The notes under the pieces are model-generated. The model saw only the letters and a program-made list of their open reading frames with translations. It was not told the origin of the DNA and did no database searches. Below are positions 22,912-35,919 of a stretch of 64,000 bases of DNA, piece after piece. This DNA is from Benincasa hispida (taxonomy: Eukaryota > Streptophyta > Magnoliopsida > Cucurbitales > Cucurbitaceae): contig NC_052354.1 of assembly GCF_009727055.1 (NCBI RefSeq), positions 35,801,185-35,865,184 of the forward strand, read 5' to 3'. Numbering within the stretch: position 1 is the stretch's first letter; every line of letters starts with the position of its first letter. The translations under genes and the position numbers were made by a program.

Positions 22912-23170
22912 AAAAAAATTGTTCTAATATACACTTGAACTATACCAAGCAAGACTATCAACGAAGTACATATTATTTAACTAATTTCATTTCGACATTT
23001 CAAAATTTCAAGAAACTTAATCATTGGAATAAAAATAAAATAAATGAAATAACATTTGAACCACACCAAGCAAGCTTAATCAACCAAGTAAGGCCAAATT
23101 AGTCTATATATAATTGAAAAATATAATTTATTTAATATACATTTGAACCACACCAAGCAAGACTACCAAC
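22912..23170 (+). repeat. Three diverged direct repeats
   Basis: Units near 22930, 23050 and 23130 share TTGAACCACACCAAGCAAG followed by CTATCAAC or similar. They lie just before the GC-richer CACTA-like end and may be its subterminal repeats. Confidence 0.7.
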
Positions 23171-23762
23171 CAAATCTACAGATCTGACGTCGGTGACCCA
23201 CCTTCACGGCGAGATGAACTCCACTGAACCCCATGACGGAGCTGGCCGACCAGATCTAACGACCGAATGGCTTACCCAACACGACTGAGCTTGTAATGTC
23301 GACGACGACAACCCGCAAACGAAACATGATCTGCATGGCCGGATTTACACACGAACGACATGACGACAACTCGCGAACAACACGACGACAAATCGCAAAC
23401 GATAACCCGTAATTTGCATGTGAACAATGAAAGTGACCGGAACAACGCCGATGACGATAACGATCGGAACAACGCCAACATTGGTGATGATTGTTATGGT
23501 CAAGGGAAAGAGAGGGTTTGTAAGAGAGAAGTGAGAAAGGAGAGAGAAGAAAGGTAGTGAAATAAAAGAGAGATATTTTTTATTAAAGTTAGAAAAAATA
23601 AATGAGGATCTTTAATGTTGGTTTTAAACCAACATTGTAGCCTATCTTTAATGTCGATTTAGAACCAACATTAAAGATCCATTTTTTTAAATAAAAAAAT
23701 CGACATTATACATCCAGATTCACTTTTTCCAACCGACATTAAAGCCCAAAATTCTTGTAGTG
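23171..23762 (+). mobile_element. CACTA-like right terminus with subterminal repeats
   Basis: The end reads AATTCTTGTAGTG (23750-23762), the inverse of a CACTACAAGAA CACTA terminus. The last 160 bases hold repeated TTTAATGTCGATTT / CGACATTAAAG units in both directions, and 23611-23683 can form a hairpin. The same ending occurs at 51040-51123. 23171-23560 is unusually GC-rich and purine-rich at its end, without a credible gene. No left end or transposase was found. Confidence 0.7.
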
Positions 23763-26270
23763 GAGGAAATTTAGACATATTTAATAATAATATATATAAT
23801 TAAAGTATGAGCTATGTATGTGGATTAATAATTTATCACATTGGGTTATTTTATTAGATTGGGTCCTGTTATGTGATCTAATTAATTATGACCCTAGATT
23901 TCTAATTGAGTATGGACTTAATGGGTAGAAGCCTAGTTAACTAGGGATTAATGGGTGTTGGGAATGTCCTAAAACTCACAGTTCGTAAATATTGTTAACA
24001 TATTCTATTTATCAATAAAGTATTATTGAATATTTTATTCAATAATTTGTTATTGATATTGCATTTTGTTATGAAAATCCAATAAACGAATCTATAACTA
24101 TAATATGAATACTTTGACTTTATGTAGCAACATAAAAAAGGATAAAGTTTAGTATATAGCCAAAATGGTCTAAAAGTATATGGATGAGATTGGGTATCTC
24201 ATCTTGATGACACTATTGGATGTGGCTCATTTTGTATACTGATACAAATAATGTGATCCCAAAATTATTCATGTGAAGATATGTGAGTGGGGGCATTCTA
24301 TGCAATAAGTTTATATAACACCAGACCTCGAAATAGTCACTTTTCTTTATAACGACTGTTTACTGTTAAAACTGACTATTTCAAACTCAAAGACCTAGGG
24401 TAACTCGATCTTAATCCTGAGCTAACTATGAACTTCTATTTATTCAGGATTATCCTTTGGTTTGTATAGATGAAAATAGTCCAACAGCACTGCTCAATAA
24501 GCCTTCCATTTTTGGGATAAGACCAGATGATAGAAGGGGACATAGTTCTGCAAGATGGAATTCACTTCTACCCGACTTAGAGTTAGTAGATAAGTTGTTC
24601 TCTTAAGCGTTGATTCCTGGTCTTGAACAATGGGGCCCGCCCTCTTATGATCGAGAGGGACATGGTTTATAAGTTAGACTATAAACCCAATTGTTCAATA
24701 TAGGATCAGTGGGAGCTTAAGAAGTAATATGTATTTGTAGGGGTAAAATGGTAATTTTGTCCTAGCTGTAAATACGAACAATCTGTGAAGGATCGCCTTA
24801 CTAATTATGGTTAAAATGGACAGAAATATATTTACAGTGAGGAGAGTGCAACTACCGAACTATAGTGGTGTTTCTCGGTAGTTAACGAATATTGATTAAT
24901 TCGGTCTAAAGAGTTTAGCCAATTAATCTCAAATCGTTGGAGCACATGATCTTTAGGTTCATAAGGTTCCTCTACTAGCTCGTAAAGTTATCTTGATTAG
25001 TGAATTAAGTGGATTTGAAATGTTGAGATTCGAAATTAAGCTTTTGAATTTGAAATGTTCAAATTCAATTAGGGTTTTAATTAAATGTATTTGATGCAAT
25101 TGAAACGTTTAATTTTGTTGAAATTAAATGAAATTGGAGAGTTCAAAAATATTTAAATATTGATTTAAATATTTGATGAGGTGAAATATAATATTTAATA
25201 TGTGATATTAAATTAAATAAGTTTAATTAATTATCTAATTTTATTCAATTTTGAAATTTGTTCAAAATTGGTAATTTGATTAATTAAATTTTGGATTTTG
25301 AAATTCAAAATTATAAAACTGAAATTAAAAAATTTATTTTTGAAAATCAAGTTTTAATTGAAATTAATTAATTAAATAAATTGATTAAATTGGATTAAAA
25401 ATATTTGAAAGTGGGAAAATCCAAAAATTGGATTTTTCCCACTCAAAATACACCAAATGCCGCTTTAATTTCAATGAAATTGAAATGGCATCAACTGTGT
25501 TAATCAATAATGCATGATCTTTATGTTTAAATTGAAGTTTTGGCTTCAATTATCAGTTCATGCAAGCTGATTACATGTTGAACCTCTGCTGAAAAAGAAA
25601 CTGTCCAAACTCTCTCCACTCTCAATCAAATTCAGCTTCAATGCAGAGATTCAACTTCTCAATTTGAGTTAGAAAATAGTAGAGAGGGTCTTTGTGATGG
25701 TCCATAGCTGATTTGAAGATCTAATTCGTGGAGGGAAGCTGAAATTGAAGAGATTCATCAAATGTTGTACTTCATCAAACTCTTCTCTTTGAAATTTGGT
25801 TTCAAAGCATGTTTTGAACCCAAATTAAGTGTAATTAGAATGCTTATTGATTCTGATTTTTCTGTTGCATGTTAGTTTACTCTTTCAATGGAAACCCTAA
25901 CTGAACTAATATATAAAGAGACCTTAGTGTTATGATCCCCAACAAAACAATAAGCACTCAGTCTCTCTTTAATCTCATCTAGAGAGAGAACCCACATAAG
26001 ACTTTCAGAGTTTTGGTAGAGGAAGACAATAGTTGTTTTATAATTGTCTTCAATTTTGCAATACAATCCGATATGTTATTCTTGACAATTTAACATGAAT
26101 GATCCTAAAGTTATATCTATTCAATATAGATTTAAAGTAATTATGCTTACATGTATACCTTTGTAGACGGTGGCGTTCGTCTATTTACATAACTCCACTT
26201 CTGACACTCTTTTGAGCCTATGTGGTGGTCGTATAGAGTGTTGGTGTCAAAATGTCGAGGTAAATTTATC
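23763..26270 (+). mobile_element. Older LTR-like unit split by a solo LTR
   Basis: The flanks 23763-23955 and 25888-26270 read as parts of one repeat once the inserted LTR is set aside. The right part opens AACCCTAACTG and has a TATA-like CTAATATATAAAGAGACC (25907-25924), as in a copia LTR promoter. Outer boundaries are not clear. Confidence 0.5.
23956..25887 (+). mobile_element. Solo LTR (family L2) with target duplication
   Basis: It begins TGTTGGGAATGTCC and ends CTCTTTCA. Flanks ATGGG (23951-23955) and ATGGA (25888-25892) match at four of five bases. It aligns in inverse direction with 47793-49600 and 18840-20097. No internal domain adjoins it, so it is a solo LTR. Confidence 0.85.
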
Positions 26271-26904
26271 GAATCATTAGCTGACTCAAACATTCATGTA
26301 ACAAGGGTTGGACTCGACTCGATCGTCACATCATTGAAAGTCACATTTTTTTTCTTTTAGACTTGGGCTTGGGCCAACGACTTTGAGCAAGAGGGTTAGC
26401 CATCATAAGATAAATAAATTATTAGTGTAAAAGAACCTTAAATTTTGGAATAAAAATATAAAGTCGTAATCAAATAAAATTTTAACAATCGAATTAAAAT
26501 AACATATTTTAATTTTTTAATAAACATATAAAATTTGAGGTGAGTGTGATGGTGGATGGAGATAGGAAATGGGTGGCTTTAAGCCGAAAACCTAATATTG
26601 CAGCCGCCCTTCTCTTTATCGAATGGGCAAATTGATTGTTTTCTAAAAATATATTAATTTCCATTTAATAATTTTTTCATGTAAGGAAAAAATTATTATT
26701 TCGGATTATTATATTTTGAGGCTAAAAAAAATGATATTTAGGAACTAAACTAAACTAAACTAGGGAATATTTAAAATCACAAGATCGGTTTTATTAATTT
26801 CTTTTTCATGCAATAATAGTGAGATAGAAGATCATACTCGATTGTAAGGAAAAGAGTGCATGTTAAATTACTATATGTTTAATTTGGTTTGGGATTTTAT
26901 TTTA
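26271..26904. other. AT-rich spacer
   Basis: Nothing recognised apart from base-composition runs. Confidence 0.5.
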
Positions 26905-27130
26905 AAAAATTTTCACATATAAAAAAAATGTCAAACTATTTATAAAAATAACAAAAAAAAATATCGATAAATATTGATAGACTTCTATCAACGTCTAGCA
27001 CATAGTACCAGTCATAAATTTCTATAAGTTTCTATCATTAATAGATACTAATAAATTTTTATCGATCTCTATTAAATTTTGTTATTTGATATACATAGTT
27101 TTTCTTATTTTTCTATTCTTAAAAATCCGT
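26905..27130. repeat. MITE family M2, copy 2
   Basis: AGACTTCTATCAACG and TATCATTAATAGATAC core between CAAACTATTTATAAAAAT and its inverse. Belongs with copies at 21885 and 58155. Confidence 0.75.
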
Positions 27131-27580
27131 TTTTTATTTTTGTATTATAAAATTTAACAAAATTTCATTTTCCAAAAGTTGCTCTCCCTATATCTTGATT
27201 CTGGAAAATGGAAATTATAAAAACGATATTTTCTTGAGTAATCATAAAAATGATTTTGTGGTTTTAATGATGGCTTCGTCATATTGTTGGTAGTGGGACC
27301 CAAAATCTATTCTTTATATGAAAAATTATTCGAGGAGATGAGGGATTTGCTAAAACAATGAAAGGATGAAAAATGAACCATCGATGGGAGGATCGTATTT
27401 AAATTATATCTAATAGTTATTACGAAACAACTACATAGTAATGGCTTCATTAAATAATTTTTCCTTTTGTACTCTCTTGGTTTTTTATCGATCCAAGATT
27501 TGTGATTTGAATGTAAGAAATTTGAAAAATCGATCAAATCTGATTGTTTTGGTCAATTTGGATGTAATTTATTAACCGTT
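27131..27580. other. AT-rich spacer
   Basis: The 76-codon ORF at 27307-27537 (minus) shows no recognisable motif or typical composition. I see nothing else. Confidence 0.4.
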
Positions 27581-27885
27581 AAGTCTCCTTTAGTAATTAT
27601 TTAGTTTTTTGTTGTTAATTTTTTTAAAATTAAGCTTATAAACACATCTTTCACTTTTAAATATCTTTGTTTTTTTATTTATTTTTCACCAATCTTTTCA
27701 AAAACTAAGTCAAGTTTTGAAAAAAATAATAATTTTTAAAAATTTGTTTTTGTTTACAAAACTTGGAAAATAATTCAACTTTTGTATTTATGGAAGATGC
27801 AAATCAAGGTAATAAATTGAAAGAAAATATGGTTAATTTTGAAAAATTAAAAACCAAGAACAAGATGTTACTTAACAGGGTCTAA
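27581..27885. repeat. MITE family M1, copy 2
   Basis: Starts GTCTCCTTTAGTAATTATT and ends GTTACTTAACAGGGTC, with the shared TTAAGCTTATAAACACATC and TTTGAAAAA core. Confidence 0.7.
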
Positions 27886-27949
27886 AGTCACATTTTTTTC
27901 TTGACATCGTAATTTTAAATTCTTAATTATACATATATATTGTATTAAA

Positions 27950-28186
27950 GGTAATCATTTTGTGTTTTGTTTTTGTTTTTGAAAATTAAGTCCATGTCAT
28001 CCACATTTCTTATTATGATTTGCATCTTATTTAAACATAATTGTCGAATTCTTAGCCAAATTTCAAAAACAAAAACAACTTTTTGAAAGTTACTTTTTTT
28101 AGTTCTTAAATTTTGGCTTGATTTTTTAAATCATTGGTGAAAAATAGACTTAATTTAAAAAACAAAATAGCTATCAAACAGGATTA
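27950..28186. repeat. MITE family M1, copy 3
   Basis: GGTAATCATTTTGTGTTTTG to AGCTATCAAACAGGATT, with a GAAAATTAAGTCCATG core in common with the other copies. Confidence 0.7.
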
Positions 28187-29239
28187 ATTATACTTTTTTG
28201 ATTTATTTCTATTTTTTTAATAGAATGAACAAAATACCTACCCACTTTTTTTAAAAAAATATAGATACCTACCCATTCTAATCGCCATTATTATTATTAC
28301 TTCATATTAAAAAATCAGCACCACAAGAATTATATATATATAGGGTTGAATTTGAATGATAATAAATTTTCCATCTGGTTGTATTTGTATCTATTGAAAA
28401 AATAATTTATATAAATGCTTGATTATTTTTTTTCTGGATCAAATTCAGATAATAATGCTAAACAAAATGGTTTCAATACTCCTGAAAAAATAAACAATAT
28501 TTTTCTGAAATAATTTTCCTTTTATAAGGTTTGTTAAAAAAAAAAATACACTACTAGCTTGTACTTTCATGAAACTAAGTTTCTGAAATTTATTTATTTT
28601 GTAGGGATTTAATTATATTTCTTTCCTACCCACATTAATAAATTATTAGAAATCAAATGTTTGTTTATAAACTACAAAGAATAAGTAAGTAATTATCTAT
28701 AATAAAAATCAACACTTAATTTTGATGAGAGGTCTTATGATTATAGTAGGAATGAAATAGTTAAACAAATGAAGTACAAAATTTAAACTATTGTAAACTA
28801 AGGTCCAAGGATTTAAATGTTGAGAAAAAATGGTATATAAGAATTGAATACACTAGCAAATCGATTACATCTCAACTATAATATTCAAACTCAAACGTAT
28901 ACCAGATGGTGTAACATGGATTAGATACGTAAATAACCAAAGACTTGAAAAAATTTCAAAATTGTTAGACAATTATTTTTTCTGATAAGCATTGTCCTAA
29001 AGACAATTATTCGCTCTACATGAGTTACAAGCAGACTATAAAAATCGTTTTAGCATAATACAATGACTTAATTCCGATAGAATTACAACCTCGAACTATT
29101 CAGATCTGACAAAATTCTCGGATACTTGCTCTCAACTCAAGATAAGATCAAAAGAAAGAAAGAAATAAGAGAACTCTTCGTTTGAAGTGGGATGTTATAT
29201 ATGAAGAAACAAATTGCTATTTATGTAACTCTCCAAAAT

Positions 29240-29270
<31 letters not shown>

Positions 29271-30117
29271 ATTGAAATATTTATCAAATTTAACTTTCAT
29301 ACATGTTCAATTTATACAAGAAACACCATCTTAATTTGAAGTTTAAATCCAAATTTGAAAGTTTCTAAACAATAAATTTAATCTATACCATTAAATTTAT
29401 TTTTATATGTTAAATATTTACCAAAATTTTACTTTTTTTTCACTACTATAAACATCCAACATTAAATTGTAATATAAATTTAAAGCGTATAAGAAAAAAA
29501 TGATAATAAAAGAAAGTTTAATGACTTAAGTTGTTACTTAAGTTAAACTAAAATGATTTTTTAACACATTTTTTTAATTTCAAGTATTAAGATGATGTGA
29601 CATTATCTCTATTAAAAAGTAGATGTGAAATCAATATTATTATTCTTAAGGGTAAAGTGAAGATTGAAATTATGAAATTGTTGTATGGTTAATTTTGAAT
29701 AGAAGGCACCGACCAAACAAATCAATAATATTATAAAATCCAATAATAGATATAATAATTGGAGAGATAAAGTACTAAAATAAAAGTGGAGAGATAATAT
29801 TTTTGTAATGTCATGTCCTCCCAACTTCACATTCTTGAGCCTTCCATGAAAATATTTGGTCCATTCACTTATTATTTCTAGATATATAAATAAAATAAGA
29901 TAAGAAAATGCATGAGGATCAAAATTATTGTACATCCAAATTCCAAATTCATATTTTAGGATTTATTTTTAACATTTTTTTTGTTCTAGTTTTTCATCAA
30001 ATTTTTAATAAGAGAATAAAAGTGTACTTAGGAATCACATCTTATCTCATTATATATAATAATAATTTGAGTTATGTTAGATGTCATGTTAAATAAGTAC
30101 CTACTTTGCAAATATAA
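28187..30117. other. AT-rich intergenic DNA
   Basis: A (TA)n run lies at 29246-29271. The minus-strand ORF at 29612-29935 is low-complexity and lacks any motif, so I do not call it. CACTACTATAAACATCC at 29451 faintly resembles a CACTA end but has no partner. Confidence 0.5.
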
Positions 30118-30315
30118 ATTTTTTCAAATGACAATATTATTAAAAATATTTATAAATAATAGTAAAATATCACAGTGTATCTAGATAGACTACAGATTGC
30201 GATAAATAGATATAGATGGTAGTCAATCGTCATCTATCTCGATCTATCACAGATAAATGATAAAATTTGTTGTATTTGTAAATATTTTAGTTCATTTTTT
30301 TATATTTGAAAAGAT
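30118..30315. repeat. MITE family M2, copy 3
   Basis: AAATATCACAGTGTATCTAG and CATCTATCTCGATCTATCAC core between inverse AT-rich arms. Confidence 0.7.
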
Positions 30316-31098
30316 TTCTAATTGATTTGATGTATGAAAATATTTTTTTTAATAAAACATATGTAAAAAGAGAAGGGTATTTTTTTTTTCTTTTTCTTTA
30401 TTCTGAGGAAGATAATTAAGAGTGAAGAGATTTGACCTTAATAAAACTCGGAAAGAAAGTAAAATTTTGGATTTTAGGTTTTGAATCTAATTTCCACTTA
30501 GTTTATAAATTCAACATGTAACATTTTTATCCAAAGTTTTGAATTTCCTTTCTATTTGATTTTTAACCATCTAGACTTATCCTTTTATTTTTTATTTTTC
30601 ATTAGATACCCCATTTTGATTTTAAGGGCTAATGCTTATTAACAAATTTAAAAGAATTTTAATAATTATAATTAATTAGTTTTAACTCTTTTTTATCAAC
30701 CATCACAAATAAATTTTAAGATTTCACTTCATATTTATTCTAAATTAATTAATTGAAAGTAAACGATAAATACCAAAGTGAACATTAATAAAACTTCAAG
30801 GACAAAAAGGAAAAATATTAAAAATTAGGGACCAAATATAAACTAAACTCAAAATGCAAGGATATGTGACATTTTAAAATCTAGAAACGAGATGGAAATT
30901 AAACTCAAAACCTTAAAATAAAAATGTAACATTTTGAAACTTACCCAAAACTTAGTAACTAAAAAAGATAATTTTTCATAAAATTTTAATCATTGAGTTG
31001 TTAATTGCCATCTAATTGTACCGAAAAAAACTAACTCAAAACAAAAATACGGTCAAATTACAAAAGAGGAGTTAACTTTATATAACTCAAATAATTTA
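30316..31098. other. AT-rich spacer
   Basis: 30780-30960 has diverged text (GGACCAAATATAAACTAAAC, GTAACATTTTGAAACTT) related to the 34374-34871 repeats. No gene. Confidence 0.45.
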
Positions 31099-31393
31099 GG
31101 TTTCGTTTGGTAATATTTTATTTTTCTATGTAATTTTGTTTTTGAAAATTAAGTCTATGAACACTCATTTCACCTCTAAATTTTCTGCTTTTATTATCTA
31201 TATTTTGTCAATATTTTAAAAAGTTGAGTCAAATTTTGAAAACTAAAAAAAAGTAATTTTTTTTTAAAAAAATAACTTTCATTTTTAGAATTTGACTAAA
31301 AATTCAACTATTGTATTTAATTAAAAAAGATGAAATCGACTTAATTTTTCAAAAACCAAAAATAAAAAACCAACTGATTATCAAACAGGATCT
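31099..31393. repeat. MITE family M1, copy 4
   Basis: GGTTTCGTTTGGTAATATT to CTGATTATCAAACAGGATC, about 295 bp with inverse ends; the best-kept M1 copy in the window. Confidence 0.8.
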
Positions 31394-33814
31394 TATTACA
31401 TCTATTATGCACTTCAAATGTTATAAGTTTAAATTCCTAACCCAGCATATTGGGAGGGGTCAAACTCCAACAAGAAATTACATACAAAAAAAAAAAAATT
31501 AAACCCTCAAATTAATTAGTTCATAGTGCATCATAAAGTTCTAGTTTATTTATTTATTTATTTATTTAATATATTGATGTGGCAAAGTAGAAACCATATA
31601 TATATTTTTTAATTTTACCCTAAGATAACATACACATGTATTTGGAATATAGACAAAAGGGGTTTTGAGTACATGCATCAAAAGAATTGATAAGAGAAAA
31701 GATGGAGCCAAAAAGTACTTCATAATATTCATATACAAAAGGGCCCCACACCCATGAGGAAGAAACATTTGAGATCATGAGATGTTTTAAGGTTGGATTC
31801 CATCAATAATATAATCTCTTCTTTCTTTTTCTTTCACAATAATTTGAGTTTTGGGTATCTAGATATGTCTATTAATGAAGATCTCAATTGTGTTAGGTTG
31901 ATTGATTTTGTCACCAAAAGAACAAAAAAAAAAAAAAAAAAAAGATATCTTAGAAATCAATATATAAATTAAATTAAAAGTTTTTGCCATTAAAATCTTT
32001 TACGAGGAATGATATCAATACATGGCAGGATGTGAAGTTTTAAAGATGAGGAATGAATTTAGAGATTGTAACTTTCTAACCAAATCACAAGATAATTTAG
32101 GGAAAAAAAATAGGGTAACTAAAAGAATTAGGATAAAGGAAAAAAAAGTCCTATTAAATGAAGGGTTTAAAAATTCAACTTAAATTAGATTATTGGAGGG
32201 AAAAGTTGGTGTATATTGTAAAACACTATTTTTTTATAAAAATAAATAAATATGATGAGACTGTTAAAAATATTATTTAAGTATAGCAAAATATCATTGT
32301 ATATCACTAATAGATAGTAACATTTTGTTATAATTATAAATAAGTTAGTTCATTTTTCTTTATTAGAAAACCTCCTTTAAAACTATCGTGATATTTATTT
32401 CTTTCTTTATTCTTTTTTATTTTTTTAATTATTGGTTGTCTACTTTTTTTTTTTCTTTTTTAAGTAAAATTATTGGTTGTCTACTTGGTTGGCTTTCCAC
32501 TAATCTTTAAATCTATAAGGGAGGGAGGGCGTGCTAACATATAAATTAAAAGCTTGGAGGCTAAATTATAAAACGTTGTTCTAAATTTCGACATTTGTTT
32601 AAACAAACTATTTCTATTTTTTTAAAAAAAAAAAAAAAAATCAACAGCATTCTTAACCTTTCATAAACGTGTCAAAACTATATTTTCATAAACGTATCAA
32701 AACTTTTAGAATTTTAGATACAAATTGGAACTTGGAATAAGTGTGTGGCGACGACTTGAAATAATGTGGCAGTGTTCAAGTCTCAATTTTTCTTTCAAGC
32801 CATCACACTTTTTTAGATCTCAAATTTCGTCCAACATTCTAACCTATCACATTTTTTTGGTTTTATAGAAAAAGTTGAGGCATTGTTTGGGTCAAGGAAA
32901 GAGAAAATAAATTTAAAATAAATGGTAACCTCTAAGATATATCATCATTCTCAGGGGAAAAATGGCTTCCCATTGACTATGATGTTAGAAAATGTATTAT
33001 AATGAAAGTGTAAATATAATATTTCTTACAAGAATTTTTTGAGGCAATTTATTAGATGAATTAATTGAATGATACTGCCAATTTTTTAGGAAAGAAAAAT
33101 ACTATTTATGAGTTTCAATAAATAAAGATAAAATAAATATTGTCTTTATATAAAAATTCATTTCTAATGTGTAGGTGTATATATAGAAAATTGAAGTTAA
33201 CTTTTTCTTCTTTTCCATATTAGTTAAAAGAAAATAAAGCACATTACATTTTTTTAGATTAAATAAAAAAAAATATCGAAATTAGATTAAGAATAGATTA
33301 GCTAGTTGGTATAATATTGTGTCCATAAAGATTGGTAATCTATTTTAATGTATTAATAAATTCAAAATTTTTTCCTAAAAAAATAAATAATAAATTAATA
33401 ATTAAATTAGGTATACAACTATTTGATTAGAAGGCAAGTGAATGTTTAGGTGACTTATTCAAGTCACAAGTAACAATAGTTTAAAAGTAGAATGTTGAAC
33501 GTAAATATAATTCAACCGTCATAAAATGTCTACTATCAATATTGAAGTTTGAAGTTTGATTATCTATCGGATTATAATAATAATAACAATAATCATAATA
33601 TATAGGTTTAATTAACAAATTTAATATACGGAAATTGTATTCCTGGTTTTAAAACTTCAAAAAATTCAGAACAAATTGGCGTGTAAGTTACAAATTTAAT
33701 ATATTGACATTAATTTGTTGTTACTTTAATGAATTTGGATGAGTTTGGAGTAGTTTGTTATTATTTATTTTAATGTTTTTTTTGTTTTGTTTTTGAGGAG
33801 TTACGAAGTTCTTT
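31394..33814. other. AT-rich intergenic DNA with one M2 copy
   Basis: 32226-32372 is a short M2 copy (TATATCACTAATAGATAG). 31550-31567 is a (TTTA)n run. There are poly-A tracts at 31922-31943 and 32622-32640. No gene recognised. Confidence 0.5.
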
Positions 33815-34107
33815 GGTTATAAATGGCAACTAATTATTTATAAATGAATCATCCTATTTGAGGTATTTTCCTCTCTTTTTTTTATTTTGATTTTAATTAA
33901 TTGAGAGCAAATATAAAAAGAATTTGGCAGATGTTATGTAGTTTGAGGTTGCAATTTATCGGAATTAGTCGTTATAAATAGTAACTTGTTTCTAAATGAA
34001 TCATCTTATTTAAAGTGTTCTTCTCCTTTTCTTTCTTTTGATTTTGAGTTTATCTAAAAGTAAATATAAAAAAATTCTAGCAAATTTACATAGTTTAAGG
34101 TTGCAAT
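33815..34107 (+). repeat. Two diverged tandem units of about 150 bp
   Basis: 33815-33957 and 33970-34107 share TTATAAATGGCAACT, AAATGAATCATC and GTAGTTTGAGGTTGCAATTT-type text in the same order, with many substitutions. Confidence 0.75.
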
Positions 34108-34373
34108 TTTGCTTAGAAGTAGTTGGTACATCTATTTAATTAGTTTGCAAGCAACCCATGCAAATTGAATAATAAAAATTTTTAGCTGTCTAGAGTCTGT
34201 CTTAGTAATATGTATTAGTTAATTTAAAATAAATATAATTATTAAATTATATTTTTCATCACTATTAAAAAATAAATTTAAAATTTCATTTATATAGAAT
34301 TATGTTAAATTAATTAATTCGCATTAATGTCAAAAGCTGAAACAGAGTATTTAGTGAAAAATCCAAGTTAAAG

Positions 34374-34871
34374 TGTGAATCTTGAAATCTAGAGATCAAA
34401 TTGAAACAAAATTCAAATCTCAAGGTAGAATTGTAACACTATGAAACCTTGAGACTAAGTTGAAAGATAATTTACTCAAAATTAATTAGATTAAAAATAT
34501 GACATTTTAAAACCTACAGATCAAATAGAAATTAGGCTCCAAATCTAAAAATAAAAAATATATTTTATCAAAATTAATTGAAGTTAAAAATGTAAATCTT
34601 GAAACCTATGAACTAAAAATTAAAACAAAAATTAAATCTTACTAGTATTGCCTCGAAAGAAAAAAGAACTCATTGGTGGAATTGTAACATTTTTATATTA
34701 TTTAGTAGTGATGATATGTCAAGGTTAAGGTGCAAATCTTAAATCCTATAGACCAATTGAAATAAAATTCAAATCTCAATATAAAATTGTAACATTATAA
34801 AACCTTTATACTAAATTGAAATAGAACTTACTCAAAATTAATGGATTAAAAACATAATATTTTAAAACTTA
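34374..34871 (+). repeat. Direct repeat with about 357-bp period
   Basis: 34374-34520 and 34731-34871 share TTGAAACAAAATTCAAATCTC, GTAACACTATGAAACC and TTTACTCAAAATTAAT in order. The DNA between looks like a partial third unit. Confidence 0.7.
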
Positions 34872-35249
34872 GAAATTAAACTAAAAATCTAGAAATAAAA
34901 TTATATTTTATTAAAAAAAAAAAACATTTGACAATCTCAAAACTTAAAAAAAAAAAAAAAAGGTTTAAAAGGAAAAAATGAAATAGAGATAACAAAGAAA
35001 AAATAGATAGAAAGTTGGAAGAAAAAAAAAACCCTCTTAAAGGGATGCACCCCATAAATAACAAAAAAAAACAACACCATTTTCCTAATTTATTTCTAAA
35101 CAACCTCCTTTACCTATTTTTTTTTTAAAAAAAATTACCCATTTTATCCAATCAACCCCATGAAAATTCCATTTGGTGCCAAAATGTGCATAATTAAAGT
35201 GATATTCAATACCTTGTAAAAAAAAAACAACAATAATAAATAAATAAAT
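34872..35249. other. Poly-A-rich spacer
   Basis: Several A tracts (34913-34924, 34948-34963). The minus-strand ORF at 34876-35103 is a Phe-rich translation of them. Confidence 0.5.
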
Positions 35250-35850
35250 TTGGTAATAGTTTGATTTTTTTTTATTTTTGAGTTTTTAAAATTAACTTGT
35301 TAACATTACTCTCACTCACAAATTTCTATGTTATGTTATCCACTTTATACTAATATTTTAAAAAAATCAAGTCAAAATTTGAAAACTAAAAAAAAAAAAA
35401 AAAAACACTAAGCTTGGTTTAATAACTAATTGGTTTTTCAAAATTAATTTAGCTTATAAACACTACTTTTTAGCATATTGATTTCTTTGTTTTGTTATTT
35501 ACTTTTAGGAGTATATTTTCAAAATCCAAGCCAAGTATTGAAATGTTTTAATAAATAGTTTTTAAAAATTTGTTATGCTTTTAGAATTTGGTTAAGAAAT
35601 CAAGTGTTTAATTAAGAAAGATAAAAACTATGGTAAAGAAATTGTAAAAAAAACAAACATGATTTTCAAAAATCAATAATAAAGTTCAAGACAGTTATCA
35701 AATAAGGTCGACATTTTCAAAAACCTGTTTTTGTTTTAGAATTTGATTAGGTTCTCAAGTGTTTTGTTTATCATAATTGAGAAATTGGAAGAAAATATAT
35801 AGAAATTTTTAAAATAGAAAATAAAAAACAAAATTATTATCAAATGCGAG
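35250..35850. repeat. Cluster of MITE family M1 copies
   Basis: A partial copy at about 35250-35400 (GTCAAAATTTGAAAACT), a full copy at 35410-35710 (GCTTGGTTTAATAACTAA to ACAGTTATCAAATAAGGTC), and a partial copy to about 35850. They seem to have inserted next to each other. Confidence 0.65.
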
Positions 35851-35919
35851 TTCTCCATTTACCATCAAAACAAAAGTAGAATAATTTTAGTAATAGCATT
35901 TTTGGAAGATAAAATAGCA

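Noticed and set aside
29451..29470. CACTACTATAAACATCC, possible CACTA start
   Set aside because: No matching inverted end and no subterminal repeats nearby.
29612..29935. 107-codon minus-strand ORF
   Set aside because: Low-complexity hydrophobic translation of AT-rich DNA without homologue-like motifs.
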